DNA of 64,000 nt from CAVYXA01 sp963846775 (GTDB lineage: Bacteria > Verrucomicrobiota > Verrucomicrobiia > Chthoniobacterales > UBA10450), in NCBI GenBank assembly GCA_963846775.1, contig CAWJXB010000003.1, forward strand, positions 62,001 to 126,000, in the 5' to 3' direction. A program made the position numbers and the translations under genes. Position 1 is the stretch's first letter. Every line of letters starts with the position of its first letter. Below, in pieces: positions 42,011 to 51,430 of this stretch. The notes below the pieces were generated by a model. The model made no database searches, had not been told where the DNA came from, and saw only the letters and a list, made by a program, of their open reading frames with translations.

Positions 42011-42016
42011 CCTGGC

Positions 42017-42316
42017 ATGAACTCAAGAATTCTAATCCCGTTGATCCTGGCTGCATTGTCGATCCTAGCCTATGCGCAATCGCCCATCCCGGTCATTGTC
42101 CCGGCGAATTCAGGCGCCGAGGTGCAAGACGCCAAGGCACCGTCTGACCGGCAACCAGCCGCGAGTTCAGAATCTTTGGATAGTGCCATCCAACTACTCC
42201 AACACACCCAAACGGTGAACGAAGAACTGCTGAAAACTCAGGAAACGACCCTGCAGCAGCTCGACGACATGCAAACGGCTGCGGAGCAATTGAAGATCTT
42301 CAGCAAACGCGGCTAA
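42017..42316 (+). CDS. small secreted helical protein
   Basis: A 99-residue protein: signal peptide (ILIPLILAALSILAYAQ), a Pro/Ala-rich region and a helix with Gln-rich heptads (LDSAIQLLQHTQTVNEELLKTQETTLQQLDDM). The role is unknown. Paired with the previous gene; both could form an extracytoplasmic coiled-coil complex (inference). Confidence 0.65.
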   Translation: MNSRILIPLILAALSILAYAQSPIPVIVPANSGAEVQDAKAPSDRQPAASSESLDSAIQLLQHTQTVNEELLKTQETTLQQLDDMQTAAEQLKIFSKRG

Positions 42317-42426
42317 GCTTCAGAGGTCAGACGTCAAAGGTCGGAAGTCAGCGGCAACGATTGGTACCGTTAGGCGGCGTCGCGCGATCCGATTCACGAT
42401 GTAACGAACCACGGTTCACGCCTTTC

Positions 42427-43794
42427 CTACTTCTTCTTGGGCTCGATCTTCCGATAAAGGGTGGCCATGCTGATGCCGAGCATGCCGGCGGCTTTCTCGC
42501 GTGAACCGTGACAATGAGCCAGGGTCGCCTCGATGTAACGGCGTTCCTGTTGCTGAATGTAGTCGTCCAATTTCTCGCCCACCCGCATTTTCTCAAGCTC
42601 CTCGTGCGCCTTTCCTCCCTTTGCTTCGCTCACGATATGCGGCGGCAAATCGCTCGGCAGAATCAAATGGTCCTCACACAACGCGCACGCGCGTTCGATG
42701 GCGTTTTCCAGCTCGCGGACGTTGCCTGGATAAGAATAATGACACAAAATATCGACCGCTTCCGGGTCGATCTTTATCGGCTCGGCCCCGGCCGAGCTCG
42801 CCTGTTTCTGCAAGAAGTGGTTCACGAGCAACGGCACGTCCTCGAGTCGCTCGCGCAATGGCGGAATCTCGACCGGAATCACCGCGAGCCGATAATAAAG
42901 GTCCTCGCGAAAAGTTCCGTCTTTGAGTTTCGGCACCAGCGCTTCGTTCGTCGCGCCGACCACGCGCACATTGACAGGCGAGCTTTTGTTATCGCCTACC
43001 CGCCGGACCTCACGCTCCTGCAATACGCGCAACAATTTCGTCTGTAACTGCGGCGCCATCGAATTCACTTCGTCGAGAAAAATGGTGCCCAGGTTCGCTT
43101 CCTCGAACAGCCCGCGCTTGTCCGCAACCGCGCCGGTGAACGATCCCTTCTTATGCCCGAACAATTCCGACTCGAGCAAGTTCTCCGGCAACGCACTACA
43201 ATTGATCGCCACAAATGGATGGTGCTGCCGATTCGAGTTGAAATGCAGCCCACGCGCGACCAGCTCTTTTCCCGTCCCGCTTTCGCCGACGATTAGCACC
43301 GTGCTGTCCGTATCGGCGACCTTGTTCACGAGGTTATAGACCTGCTGCATCTTTTGACTCGTCCCGATGATGTTCTCAAACCGGTAACGGTTCTTCAGCT
43401 CCTTCCGAAGGTACGTATTCTCGCGAACAGCGGCTTGAAAATCGAGCGCCCGTTGGATCGTCATTTGCAGTTCGTCGATCTTGAATGGCTTCGGCACGTA
43501 TCCGTAAGCACCCATTTTCATGGCCTCGACCGCGGTATCGACCGACGCATAGGCCGTGATTAAAATGACCGACGTTTGTCGATGATGTTCCCGCACATGC
43601 CGGAGAACGTCGAATCCGCTCATGGTCTCCATCTTGATATCGGTTATCACAATCTGCGGCTGGATCGTGTCGATTTGATCGATCGCTTTCGTCGCTGTGT
43701 TAAACGGGAAAACTTCGTGCCCTTTCTCGCGGCAAAGAGTCACGATCACTTCCACCATGGCTGGCTCATCATCGATAATTATAACTTTGGCCAT
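42427..43794 (-). CDS. sigma-54-dependent NtrC-family response regulator
   Basis: A 455-residue regulator. The receiver has IIDDEPAMVEVI, acceptor Asp in IVITDIKMET and Lys in VPKPFKI. The AAA+ domain has Walker A VGESGTGKELVARGLH, the GSFTGA loop (a variant of GAFTGA that contacts sigma-54), Walker B GTIFLDEVNSM and LLRVLQEREVRRVGD. The C-terminus has a Fis-type helix-turn-helix (ATLAHCHGSREKAAGMLGISMATLYRKI). No histidine kinase gene is adjacent. Confidence 0.93.
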   Translation of the reverse strand: MAKVIIIDDEPAMVEVIVTLCREKGHEVFPFNTATKAIDQIDTIQPQIVITDIKMETMSGFDVLRHVREHHRQTSVILITAYASVDTAVEAMKMGAYGYVPKPFKIDELQMTIQRALDFQAAVRENTYLRKELKNRYRFENIIGTSQKMQQVYNLVNKVADTDSTVLIVGESGTGKELVARGLHFNSNRQHHPFVAINCSALPENLLESELFGHKKGSFTGAVADKRGLFEEANLGTIFLDEVNSMAPQLQTKLLRVLQEREVRRVGDNKSSPVNVRVVGATNEALVPKLKDGTFREDLYYRLAVIPVEIPPLRERLEDVPLLVNHFLQKQASSAGAEPIKIDPEAVDILCHYSYPGNVRELENAIERACALCEDHLILPSDLPPHIVSEAKGGKAHEELEKMRVGEKLDDYIQQQERRYIEATLAHCHGSREKAAGMLGISMATLYRKIEPKKK

Positions 43795-44140
43795 AAAATC
43801 TCAGCGCGGAGAATATTGCAGTTTTGAGAAAAGGAAAGCGAAATTGAGAATCGAGCTGATGTCCCCGTCACTCGGGCTTTCGGACCCATCAGGCGCGTTC
43901 TTCGGGGAGCGCGAGGATTTTGCTCGCTGCCGCCTGCATGTTGCTGGCAGCTTTCGTATCGTCGGAGTTCTGTCGTCGGTAACTCGCGGGCGACGCGCTG
44001 GGGCTATCCGGCAAAATGCCCGCGCTTACCAAAGGCAGCGCAACAATGTAAGACGCTCTTCTTGTTCGATCCGTTGTCTGGAAGATCGGAACGCGGAGAG
44101 GCAGACTTGAATAGGTTTCCTAAAAACGCGATTCGTTCTG
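43795..44140. other. intergenic region without a confident gene
   Basis: This 346-bp gap lies between the divergent regulator and trmB genes. A minus-strand open frame (43889 to about 44119) reads through GILPDSPSASPASY and MQAAASKILALPEERA but has no good start or known motif; it might be a remnant. No strong hairpin is evident. Confidence 0.4.
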
Positions 44141-44725
44141 GTGGTCGAATTGATCCCGGAATCTTACGTCAAGCCGCTGGATCTTAAAAAAGCGTTTAGA
44201 CGACGCGGTCCGCTGGATGTCGATCTAGGCTGCGGCGACGGATCGTTTCTGGTTGCCATGGCCGAGCGTCACCCCGAGCGAAATTTCCTCGGTATCGAGC
44301 GGATGCGTGGGCGCGTCGAAAAGGTCTGTCGCAAAGCGGCGAAGATCGGGAACATTCGAGTTCTGCACTTGGAGACTTTGTACGCGGTGCGTTTTCTGTT
44401 ACCGGAAAACGCGGTCGAAACGTTCTACCTTTTGTTTCCTGATCCCTGGCCGAAACGCCGGCATCAGCGGCGGCGGGTCGCGACCTCGGAATTTCTCGAC
44501 GCGATCCATCGCGCGCTCCGACGCCACGGCGAGCTCCACATCGCGACCGACGATCGCAATTACTTTGCGCAGATCCAGCGCGTTGCCCAAAGCGATCCGC
44601 GTTTCGTCAGGCTTGACAATTTCGGCGCCGACGCCCTGCCGGCGACGCGATTTCAAAAGCGGTTCGAAGAGCGCGGCGCGCCGATTTATCGGTTCACGCT
44701 GCGGAAAATTTCGCCCGTAATGTAG
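44141..44725 (+). CDS. trmB: tRNA (guanine-N7-)-methyltransferase
   Basis: A 194-residue class I methylase. DVDLGCGDGSFLVAMAERHP (SAM motif), FLGIERMRGRVEKV and FPDPWPKRRHQRRR, the TrmB signature that contacts tRNA. It methylates G46 of tRNAs. The GTG start at 44141 has no strong ribosome site. Its 3' end overlaps the ComEC gene end on the other strand by 40 bp. Confidence 0.95.
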   Translation: MVELIPESYVKPLDLKKAFRRRGPLDVDLGCGDGSFLVAMAERHPERNFLGIERMRGRVEKVCRKAAKIGNIRVLHLETLYAVRFLLPENAVETFYLLFPDPWPKRRHQRRRVATSEFLDAIHRALRRHGELHIATDDRNYFAQIQRVAQSDPRFVRLDNFGADALPATRFQKRFEERGAPIYRFTLRKISPVM

Positions 44726-46986
44726 GTACGGGCTTCCCAGCTGCGGGGCGAAAATCGCAGTGTCACAGCGCCGGTTTCATCCTGACGAAACATCTGGGCC
44801 CCGTGCGCGCGCACGTTCGCAGCCCATTCTTGTTTGATTCGCTCGTGCCAGGGAAAATCGGCGGCCGTCGCGACAATCAATTTCGGTTGCACGGCAGCGA
44901 TAAAGGCGTCCGAACCCGAGCGACCGGATTGATGTTGTCCTTTCACCAGAATGTCGCTGCGCAAATCCGCGCCGGATTGGAGAAGGCGCTGCTCGGTTGC
45001 TTCACCACTGTCAGACATGAACAAAACAGCGGTGGATGGCTTAACCAACAAACGAATCACGTAAGCCTGATCATCGGCCGTCGCCGCAATCAGTCCGCGC
45101 GGTGGATGAAGGATGGTGGCCGTGACTTCGGGCGAAAGCTGAAACGTGTCGTTCTGCGCCAAATCGGCGGGGGTGATTCGGCGCTCCCGAAAACACCGGC
45201 GTAATTCCTTGTGAACCTTCGATTTGTCCGGCGAGGGATTGTCGATCCAGCGCGCCGGAGCAAGATCATCCAGCAAGGGCAACGCGCCGGCGATGTGGAA
45301 CGAATCGCCATGCGTCAACACGATGCCGGTGAGCCGATTCATGCCAACGGCATGCAAGTAAGGGCGGATTGTCCGCTGATAATCACGCGCGCTGCCACAA
45401 TCGAACAGCCACTCGGCCTGACGCGTTCGGACGTGGACCGCCGCGCCCACCCCGACATCGAGCACGGTGATCTTGGCCACGAGCTTTTCCGGCCAATGCG
45501 GATGGGCAAAGTAAAAATGTCCGCCCGGCGTTTGAGCAAAAAGCTGGACAAGCGCGAGAACCATTTTGCCTAACGACCAATTGGCGCTGTTAAAAACGAG
45601 CGAGAACCACGGCCAAACCGGCGCCGCCATTAGCGAGAGCAGCGCAATGGCCAGAATAAAGAACGCCAGCGGCACCACGACGAGATTCGCGAACAGCGAG
45701 ATCGGTGTCAGCAGATAAAAATCGCGAAACAAAAGCAGCATCGAACCGCTCCAGGCTGCGAGCGAAACTGAAGCGCCGCGGCAAAACCAATCGAGAGCGT
45801 TTTGTCTCCACAACCGGGCGCCGCGGAGCAGGCTTCGCGGTAGAAATGGATCGGGCGCGCTCCAGCGGCGAAAGAAATTGAAGATCGGGTCGGCCAACAG
45901 AATGATGGCAGCCACAACCGCGAACGAGAGTTGAAATCCGGTGGCGAAAAGCTCGTTTGTGTTCCAGCAGAGAAGAAGGAACGCGGCCGCGGCCAGACTG
46001 TTGAGGATGAAAACTTTTCGATCAAAAAACACTCCGCCCAGCATGACCGCAGTCATAGTGGCGGCGCGGACGCTCGAGACGTGCAGTCCGGTCACGGCTG
46101 CGTAAAAGAATAGGGCGGGAATGATCAGTCCGCTGGCCACTTTTCGCGGCAGCCGCGCCACCATGGCTACAATCCAGAGCAGTTGCGCGAAAATGCCAAC
46201 GTGAAGTCCGGCGACGGCGAAGAGATGCAGCGTCCCGGTTTTTTGAAACGGCTCTTCGATGTCTTCGGGGGTTTGGTGGCGCAGTCCGAGAACAATCCCG
46301 CTGAGAAAGCTCTGGACGTCCGGCGCGTCGTCCAAGCCGCGACAGAGCGCATATTGTAACCGGGCCCGCGAGTTTTGCGCCGCACGCAGAATCGGATTGC
46401 CGCCGCCATGGCGAAGCACCACTGAGTTTTCGGGGTAACGCACAAACAGAAGCCGGCGAACGTCCATCCGCGCGAGATAGGAACGCAAATCGAACTCGCC
46501 CAGATTTCGCGGCGGCTCGATCGGTTCCGCAACGCCGAAGAGTTTCAATTCGTCGCCGAACTCAGGCGTGCGTCGCCAACGGACCTGCCACATTGCATTG
46601 GTTGCCTGAGTCGTGCCGCCGACATCGACAGACTCAAGCTTGAGCAAGAACGTCGCGAATCCATTCCGGCCAATCGTCGGTTCGGTCACGACCGCGCCTG
46701 TCGCGGTCACCGCTCGCGGCCGATCGCCTAACGAGCTTGCCAGTCGCTTTCCCGGGGTGTCCACGGTGCGGACATGGTGCAGGAGAAAGAAGCCCAGCCC
46801 GACGATCAAATAAGTCCCGAGCAACGTCGGTCGCAGGAAACACAGGCCAGCGCCGATCGCGAGCATCCAAGCGACCGGAACGGTCGGCAAAGGTTGCGAT
46901 GCGAACAGGTCCGAAATAAGTACCCCGAGACCCGCGGCCAGAGCCAGCCCGACAAACGGCTGCCGCGCCCGACCCAGCAAATTCAT
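44686..46986 (-). CDS. comEC: ComEC/Rec2 family DNA uptake channel
   Basis: A 766-residue protein: N-terminal DUF4131 region, the Competence domain with about ten helices (FLSGIVLGLRHQTPEDIEEPFQKTGTLHLFAVAGLHVGIFA is the signature) and a C-terminal metallo-beta-lactamase-like domain (ITVLDVGVGAAVHVRTRQAEWLFDCGSA). The metal loop reads LTHGDSFHIAGA instead of THxHxDHxGG, so the nuclease-like site looks partly degenerate. It would form the inner-membrane channel for incoming single-stranded DNA. ATG 46984-46986 is preferred over an upstream TTG. Confidence 0.85.
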   Translation of the reverse strand: MNLLGRARQPFVGLALAAGLGVLISDLFASQPLPTVPVAWMLAIGAGLCFLRPTLLGTYLIVGLGFFLLHHVRTVDTPGKRLASSLGDRPRAVTATGAVVTEPTIGRNGFATFLLKLESVDVGGTTQATNAMWQVRWRRTPEFGDELKLFGVAEPIEPPRNLGEFDLRSYLARMDVRRLLFVRYPENSVVLRHGGGNPILRAAQNSRARLQYALCRGLDDAPDVQSFLSGIVLGLRHQTPEDIEEPFQKTGTLHLFAVAGLHVGIFAQLLWIVAMVARLPRKVASGLIIPALFFYAAVTGLHVSSVRAATMTAVMLGGVFFDRKVFILNSLAAAAFLLLCWNTNELFATGFQLSFAVVAAIILLADPIFNFFRRWSAPDPFLPRSLLRGARLWRQNALDWFCRGASVSLAAWSGSMLLLFRDFYLLTPISLFANLVVVPLAFFILAIALLSLMAAPVWPWFSLVFNSANWSLGKMVLALVQLFAQTPGGHFYFAHPHWPEKLVAKITVLDVGVGAAVHVRTRQAEWLFDCGSARDYQRTIRPYLHAVGMNRLTGIVLTHGDSFHIAGALPLLDDLAPARWIDNPSPDKSKVHKELRRCFRERRITPADLAQNDTFQLSPEVTATILHPPRGLIAATADDQAYVIRLLVKPSTAVLFMSDSGEATEQRLLQSGADLRSDILVKGQHQSGRSGSDAFIAAVQPKLIVATAADFPWHERIKQEWAANVRAHGAQMFRQDETGAVTLRFSPRSWEARTYITGEIFRSVNR

Positions 46987-47176
46987 CAATCGCCATTTCG
47001 CCTGGCAAATATGGGAAGATCAAGCCAGAACCGCGGACAAGATCGACAATTCCGCTTTGTGCCCCATCGTTTGCGTATGCCGCGACGATCACGCGCTCCG
47101 ATTCCAGTCCGCTCCGGACGCACCGAGTTTCTCGATCAACGCGGCTCGGTAGGATTGGCGGGACGGATATCACTGG

Positions 47177-47596
47177 GTGCTTTCGCTCACCTGGCCGCAG
47201 TTTGCGCTTTTCCTCGTCGTCAGCTACGTCACAATAAACCTTCTCTTCGCCACCTTGTATGCCGTCGGCGGCGGCATCGCCGATCTAATACCCGGCTCGT
47301 TTCCACAGGCATTTTTCTTCAGCGTCGAAACGCTGGCAACGGTCGGTTACGGACATAATTATCCGGCGACGCTTTATGGCCACATCATTGTCACGATCGA
47401 GATTTTCATGGGAATGATTTGGCTGGCCATGATCACCGGCCTCATCTTCGTGCGCTTCTCGCGACCGACTGCGCGTATTTTGTTCAGCAGAAACATTCTC
47501 ATTGGCAATCATCACGGCCGGCCGTGTTCAGTTCATCCTCCGATTATTTTCGGACCGGTCCGAGCGGTAAAACAACTTTGCCGAAAAGTTCGTTGA
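47177..47596 (+). pseudogene. inward-rectifier K+ channel (KirBac-like), truncated at both ends
   Basis: The frame covers the pore module: helix 1 (WPQFALFLVVSYVTINLLFATLYAVGG), pore loop with selectivity filter ETLATVGYG, and helix 2 (IIVTIEIFMGMIWLAMITGLIFVRFSRP). The start of the cytoplasmic domain, ARILFSRNILIGNHHGRP, ends where sequence turns antisense to the transporter gene. KirBac channels have a ~150-residue Ig-like cytoplasmic domain that is absent. Upstream the frame WRDGYHWVL is preceded by a stop; the N-terminal slide helix RTEFLDQRG may lie in another frame. Confidence 0.7.
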
Positions 47597-48134
47597 GCAC
47601 TTGGGCGAGGCCGGTGTAGATGGCCGAGAAACCGCAAAAGATTCCTTCCCAGCCGGTGAAATGCCTGAAGCCCGGGCCGGCGTTTGTGTAATCGCCGATG
47701 GCGAGGAGGAAAAACAAAATTGTTAGCGAACCGAACACGATCTGACCGGCGACATGCAATCGCAGTGTGCCAATAAACATAATCGCGGTGAAAATTCCCC
47801 ACATCGCCAGATACGCCGCCATCGCCGTGTCATCCGATTTTGCCGCCCAGCCGATCTTTGGCAGAACTATCAGTGCAACGAGCGACAACCAGAACAAGCC
47901 ATAGGAAGTAAACGCCGTGGTGGCGAAGGTGTTGCCTTTCCGCCATTCCATGATCCCGGCGATGATTTGAGCAATGCCGCCATAGCAGATTCCCATTGCG
48001 AGAATCATGCCGTTGATGTCGAAGAAGCCGGCGTTATGCAGATTGAGCAGCACGGTCGTCATCCCGAAACCGAGCAACCCCAGCGGCGCCGGATTGCCAG
48101 TCGTGTCTTTGATCTGAGCCGCGGATTCGTTCAT
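47544..48134 (-). CDS. satP: GPR1/FUN34/YaaH acetate transporter
   Basis: A 196-residue membrane protein with six helices. The signature NPAPLGLLGFGMTTVLLNLHNAG (NPAPLGL in the first helix) and the GDYTNAGPGFRHFTGWEGIFCGFSAIYTG motif identify the family of acetate/succinate-proton symporters. The ATG at 48132-48134 is preferred; an upstream start adds a charged, unsupported leader. Its 3' end overlaps the truncated Kir gene. Confidence 0.88.
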   Translation of the reverse strand: MNESAAQIKDTTGNPAPLGLLGFGMTTVLLNLHNAGFFDINGMILAMGICYGGIAQIIAGIMEWRKGNTFATTAFTSYGLFWLSLVALIVLPKIGWAAKSDDTAMAAYLAMWGIFTAIMFIGTLRLHVAGQIVFGSLTILFFLLAIGDYTNAGPGFRHFTGWEGIFCGFSAIYTGLAQVLNELFGKVVLPLGPVRK

Positions 48135-48244
48135 CCGCGCAGTCTGCCGGCAGCGCGGCCAAAAACGCAATCAAATAGCGATGAAACCGACCCTCATAAG
48201 TAGAATGTCCAGCTGTGGAAATCCCTACCACGGCGATCTTTCCG

Positions 48245-49465
48245 CTAGCGGACAGGGCCGGCGATGTGTTCGGGTCTTGGACCGATTCCGATGAAACGGG
48301 CGGGCAATTGGCGGAGCGCGGGGAAGAGTTGCAATAGGCGGGGCAGAAGTGGCAGCGACGTTGCGTCCGACCGTTGCTGGCCCGTGACGACGTAACGATG
48401 GACAAGTGTTTGTATGAGTTGAATCACCGCGGCCGGCCAGGCGCGCCGTTCTTGCACCGCGCGAAGATCGCCAATCGAAACGGGGCTGTGCCGGAGTTTT
48501 TCGGCTAACAAGTTCGCCGCCGCGACCGCATCTTGAATGGCGAGATTGATTCCAACGCCACCCGCCGGCGACATCGCGTGCGCGGCGTCGCCAATGCAGA
48601 GAAGCCCCTCCCGGCACCATTGGCGGAGGCGATTAATCTGCACGGTCAGCAACTTTATTTTTTCCCAATCATCGAGCTCGGCGACGCGATCGCGCAGAAA
48701 CGCAGCCATGCCGACGAGTTCCTCTTGAAAGGCAGAAAGACCGCGCGCTTTCACGGCGTCAAATCCGCCCTTTGGAATGACGTAACCGCACTGCCAATAG
48801 TCGCCGCGGTCGAGCAGGACGAGCAATTTGCCGTGCCGAAAGAAGCCGAGCGTTTGCTCCGCGTCGGGTTCTCGTTTTGAAACGCGCATCCAAATCACGT
48901 CAATGGGAGCCCCGTACTCGCGCGGCTTGAACCCAGCGCGATCGCGCACGATCGAGCTGCGCCCGTCGCACCCGACCACCAGGTCCGCGCGCACGTCCAT
49001 TAAGCCATTCGGCGTTTTTATGCGTGCCCCGATCACGCGTTCCCCCTCGAAAAGAAGATCGATAACCTCATGTTCCATGCGCAGCTCGAAACTGGGAAAT
49101 CGTCGAGCCTGTTCGGAAAGGAAATTCAAGAAATCCCATTGCGGCATGAAAGCGATGAATTTGCAATGCGTCGGCAGATGCGAGAAATCCGCGATCGCCA
49201 CGGGGTGTCCGTTGACCACACCGCGCAGCTCCGACATTTCCTGATGCGGGCGCTGGAGAAATTCATCGAGCAAACCGAGCTCATGCATCAATTCCAGAGT
49301 GGATGGATGAATCGTGTCGCCCCGAAAATCGCGCAGGAAATCAGCGTGTTTTTCCAGGACGAGGGCGTCCACCCCGGCGCGCGCGAGAAGAAACCCCAGC
49401 ATCATCCCAGCCGGTCCCCCGCCGGCGATGACGCAACGTTTGTGCGACTGTGGCAACGAGGTCAT
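48245..49465 (-). CDS. FAD-dependent aromatic hydroxylase-like oxidoreductase
   Basis: A 406-residue flavoprotein: VIAGGGPAGMMLGFLLARAG (FAD dinucleotide loop), DLVVGCDGRSSIVRD (DG motif of group A monooxygenases), LLCIGDAAHAMSPAGGVGINLAIQDAV (GD motif). Similar to UbiH/PHBH and to halogenase-like enzymes; the substrate cannot be read. It could act in ubiquinone/menaquinone-related or aromatic metabolism. Separate promoter region, next to a GTPase gene. Confidence 0.85.
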   Translation of the reverse strand: MTSLPQSHKRCVIAGGGPAGMMLGFLLARAGVDALVLEKHADFLRDFRGDTIHPSTLELMHELGLLDEFLQRPHQEMSELRGVVNGHPVAIADFSHLPTHCKFIAFMPQWDFLNFLSEQARRFPSFELRMEHEVIDLLFEGERVIGARIKTPNGLMDVRADLVVGCDGRSSIVRDRAGFKPREYGAPIDVIWMRVSKREPDAEQTLGFFRHGKLLVLLDRGDYWQCGYVIPKGGFDAVKARGLSAFQEELVGMAAFLRDRVAELDDWEKIKLLTVQINRLRQWCREGLLCIGDAAHAMSPAGGVGINLAIQDAVAAANLLAEKLRHSPVSIGDLRAVQERRAWPAAVIQLIQTLVHRYVVTGQQRSDATSLPLLPRLLQLFPALRQLPARFIGIGPRPEHIAGPVR

Positions 49466-49548
49466 GGGATAGCATAGCTTTGTTCAAAACCTATGTAATG
49501 CGACGATTCCCTATTGGAACCGCGCTGCCTCTACGAATCGAGGCGGCG

Positions 49549-51357
49549 TTAGGCGGCGGCAGCGGCGCGTTTGCGGGCGGTCGCGTCGAGGATGCGCTTA
49601 CGGAGACGCAAGGATTTGGGCGTGGCTTCGACGTACTCGTCGATGTCGATGTACTCGATGGCGCGCTCGAGGGTCATGCGCAACGGCGCTTCCAACTGGA
49701 TGCCCTTGCCTTCGCCCTGGCTGCGCATGTTCGTTAGGTGCTTGGCTTTGCAGGGGTTAACCGGCAAATCTTCCAGACGCGCGTTTTCGCCGACGATCAT
49801 GCCTTCATAGACATCTTCCTGCGGGCCAATGAACAAGCGGCCGCGCTCCTGAATATTGTTGAGCGCGTAAGCGGTGCTCACGCCCGATTCCATCGAGATC
49901 ATCACGCCGCGGCCGCGCCCGGCGATCTCGCCTTTGAACGGCGCGTATTCCCGGAACAAATGACTCATCAAACCTTCGCCGCGGGTCAGGTTAACCAGAT
50001 CGGTTTCGAAACCGATCAGGCCGCGCGTCGGAATGATCGACTCGACCGAAACACGCGTTTCGTGATGACTCATGCTGACGACTTCGCCTTTGCGGTTGGC
50101 AATCGATTGCAAAATGTCGCCGAGATTTTCATTCGGAAGATCGACATACAGATTTTCCAACGGCTCGAGCAGGCCGCCATCCTCGGCCCGATGGAAAATG
50201 ACTTCGGGCCGCGACACCATCACTTCGTAGCCTTCGCGCCGCATTTGTTCGACCAGGATCGCGATCTGCATTTCACCGCGCGCATCGATCTCGAATGCGC
50301 CGGCCGTTTCGGTATCGCTCACCTGCAGAGAAACATTGCCGCGCGTCTCGCGGGTCAATCGGTCACGAAGATGGCGCGCGGTCACAAATTTTCCTTCGCG
50401 CCCGGCAAACGGCGAATCGTTCACCAAAATGCGCATCCGAATCGTAGGCGGATCGATATCGACAAATTGCAACGATTGTCGGTCCTCCGAGTCGGTCAGG
50501 GTCTCGCCGATGTAAACTTCTTCGAAGCCAGTCAGGCCGACGATATCGCCGGCGGCAGCTTGTTTGATCTGGATTTGCTCGAGCCCTTCGTAAGTGAAAA
50601 GAGCAGTCACGTTCGCACGTTCGCAGCGACCGTCGCGGTGAATGCAGACGATCGAGTCCCCCACGGCGACGCGCCCGCTCACGATCCGGCCCAGCGCGAT
50701 GCGCCCGAGATAATCGCTGTAATCGAGGTTGGACACGAGCATTTGGAAAAACGGGTCGTTGGAGGTTTTTGGCGGCGGGATGTGTTGGACGATGGCTTGG
50801 AAGAGGGGCGTCATGTCGTCGCGTTTCTGAGTAAGCTCGCGCGTGGCAAAGCCGTTTTTGGCGCTGGCGTAAATGATCGGGAAATCGAGTTGCTCGTCCG
50901 TCGCTTTCAGTTCGACAAAAAGATCGAACACTTTATCGAGCACTTGATGCGGCTCGGCATTTTCCCTGTCGACCTTGTTAATGACCACAATTGGTTTGGC
51001 GTTATTCTCCAGCGCTTTTCGTAAAACGAATCGGGTCTGCGCCTGCGGGCCATCGTGAGCGTCGACAACCAACAGGACGCCATCGACCATTTTCATGATC
51101 CGCTCGACTTCGCCGCCGAAATCGGCGTGCCCGGGCGTATCGACGATGTTGATCCGATAACCGTTCCACTGGAAAGCGGCGTTCTTGGCGCGAATGGTGA
51201 TGCCTTTTTCGCGCTCGAGATCCATCGAATCCATCACCCGCTCCTCGATTTTTTGATTCGAGCGGAAGGTGCCGGATTGCCGCAGCAATTGATCGACGAG
51301 CGTGGTCTTGCCGTGATCAACGTGCGCAATGATGGCGATGTTACGGATTTTATCCAT
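49549..51357 (-). CDS. typA: translational GTPase TypA/BipA
   Basis: A 602-residue GTPase of the EF-G superfamily. NIAIIAHVDHGKTTLVDQLL (G1), G2 region RGITI (here EKGITIRAK), DTPGHADF (G3), NKVDRENA (G4) and domain II-V features (GRGRGVMISMESG). It binds the ribosome in stress and low temperature. Length and domain order are normal. Confidence 0.96.
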   Translation of the reverse strand: MDKIRNIAIIAHVDHGKTTLVDQLLRQSGTFRSNQKIEERVMDSMDLEREKGITIRAKNAAFQWNGYRINIVDTPGHADFGGEVERIMKMVDGVLLVVDAHDGPQAQTRFVLRKALENNAKPIVVINKVDRENAEPHQVLDKVFDLFVELKATDEQLDFPIIYASAKNGFATRELTQKRDDMTPLFQAIVQHIPPPKTSNDPFFQMLVSNLDYSDYLGRIALGRIVSGRVAVGDSIVCIHRDGRCERANVTALFTYEGLEQIQIKQAAAGDIVGLTGFEEVYIGETLTDSEDRQSLQFVDIDPPTIRMRILVNDSPFAGREGKFVTARHLRDRLTRETRGNVSLQVSDTETAGAFEIDARGEMQIAILVEQMRREGYEVMVSRPEVIFHRAEDGGLLEPLENLYVDLPNENLGDILQSIANRKGEVVSMSHHETRVSVESIIPTRGLIGFETDLVNLTRGEGLMSHLFREYAPFKGEIAGRGRGVMISMESGVSTAYALNNIQERGRLFIGPQEDVYEGMIVGENARLEDLPVNPCKAKHLTNMRSQGEGKGIQLEAPLRMTLERAIEYIDIDEYVEATPKSLRLRKRILDATARKRAAAAA

Positions 51358-51430
51358 AAGAGAGAAAGTGACCCTGCCCTAGCGGGTGCGGAAGAGGGGG
51401 CAAGCAATATGCGTGCGTAATTGCCACAGG

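Noticed and set aside
49738..51024. 428-codon open frame antisense to typA
   Set aside because: It is a shadow of a strongly conserved GTPase gene; the product shows no domain and no start signal.
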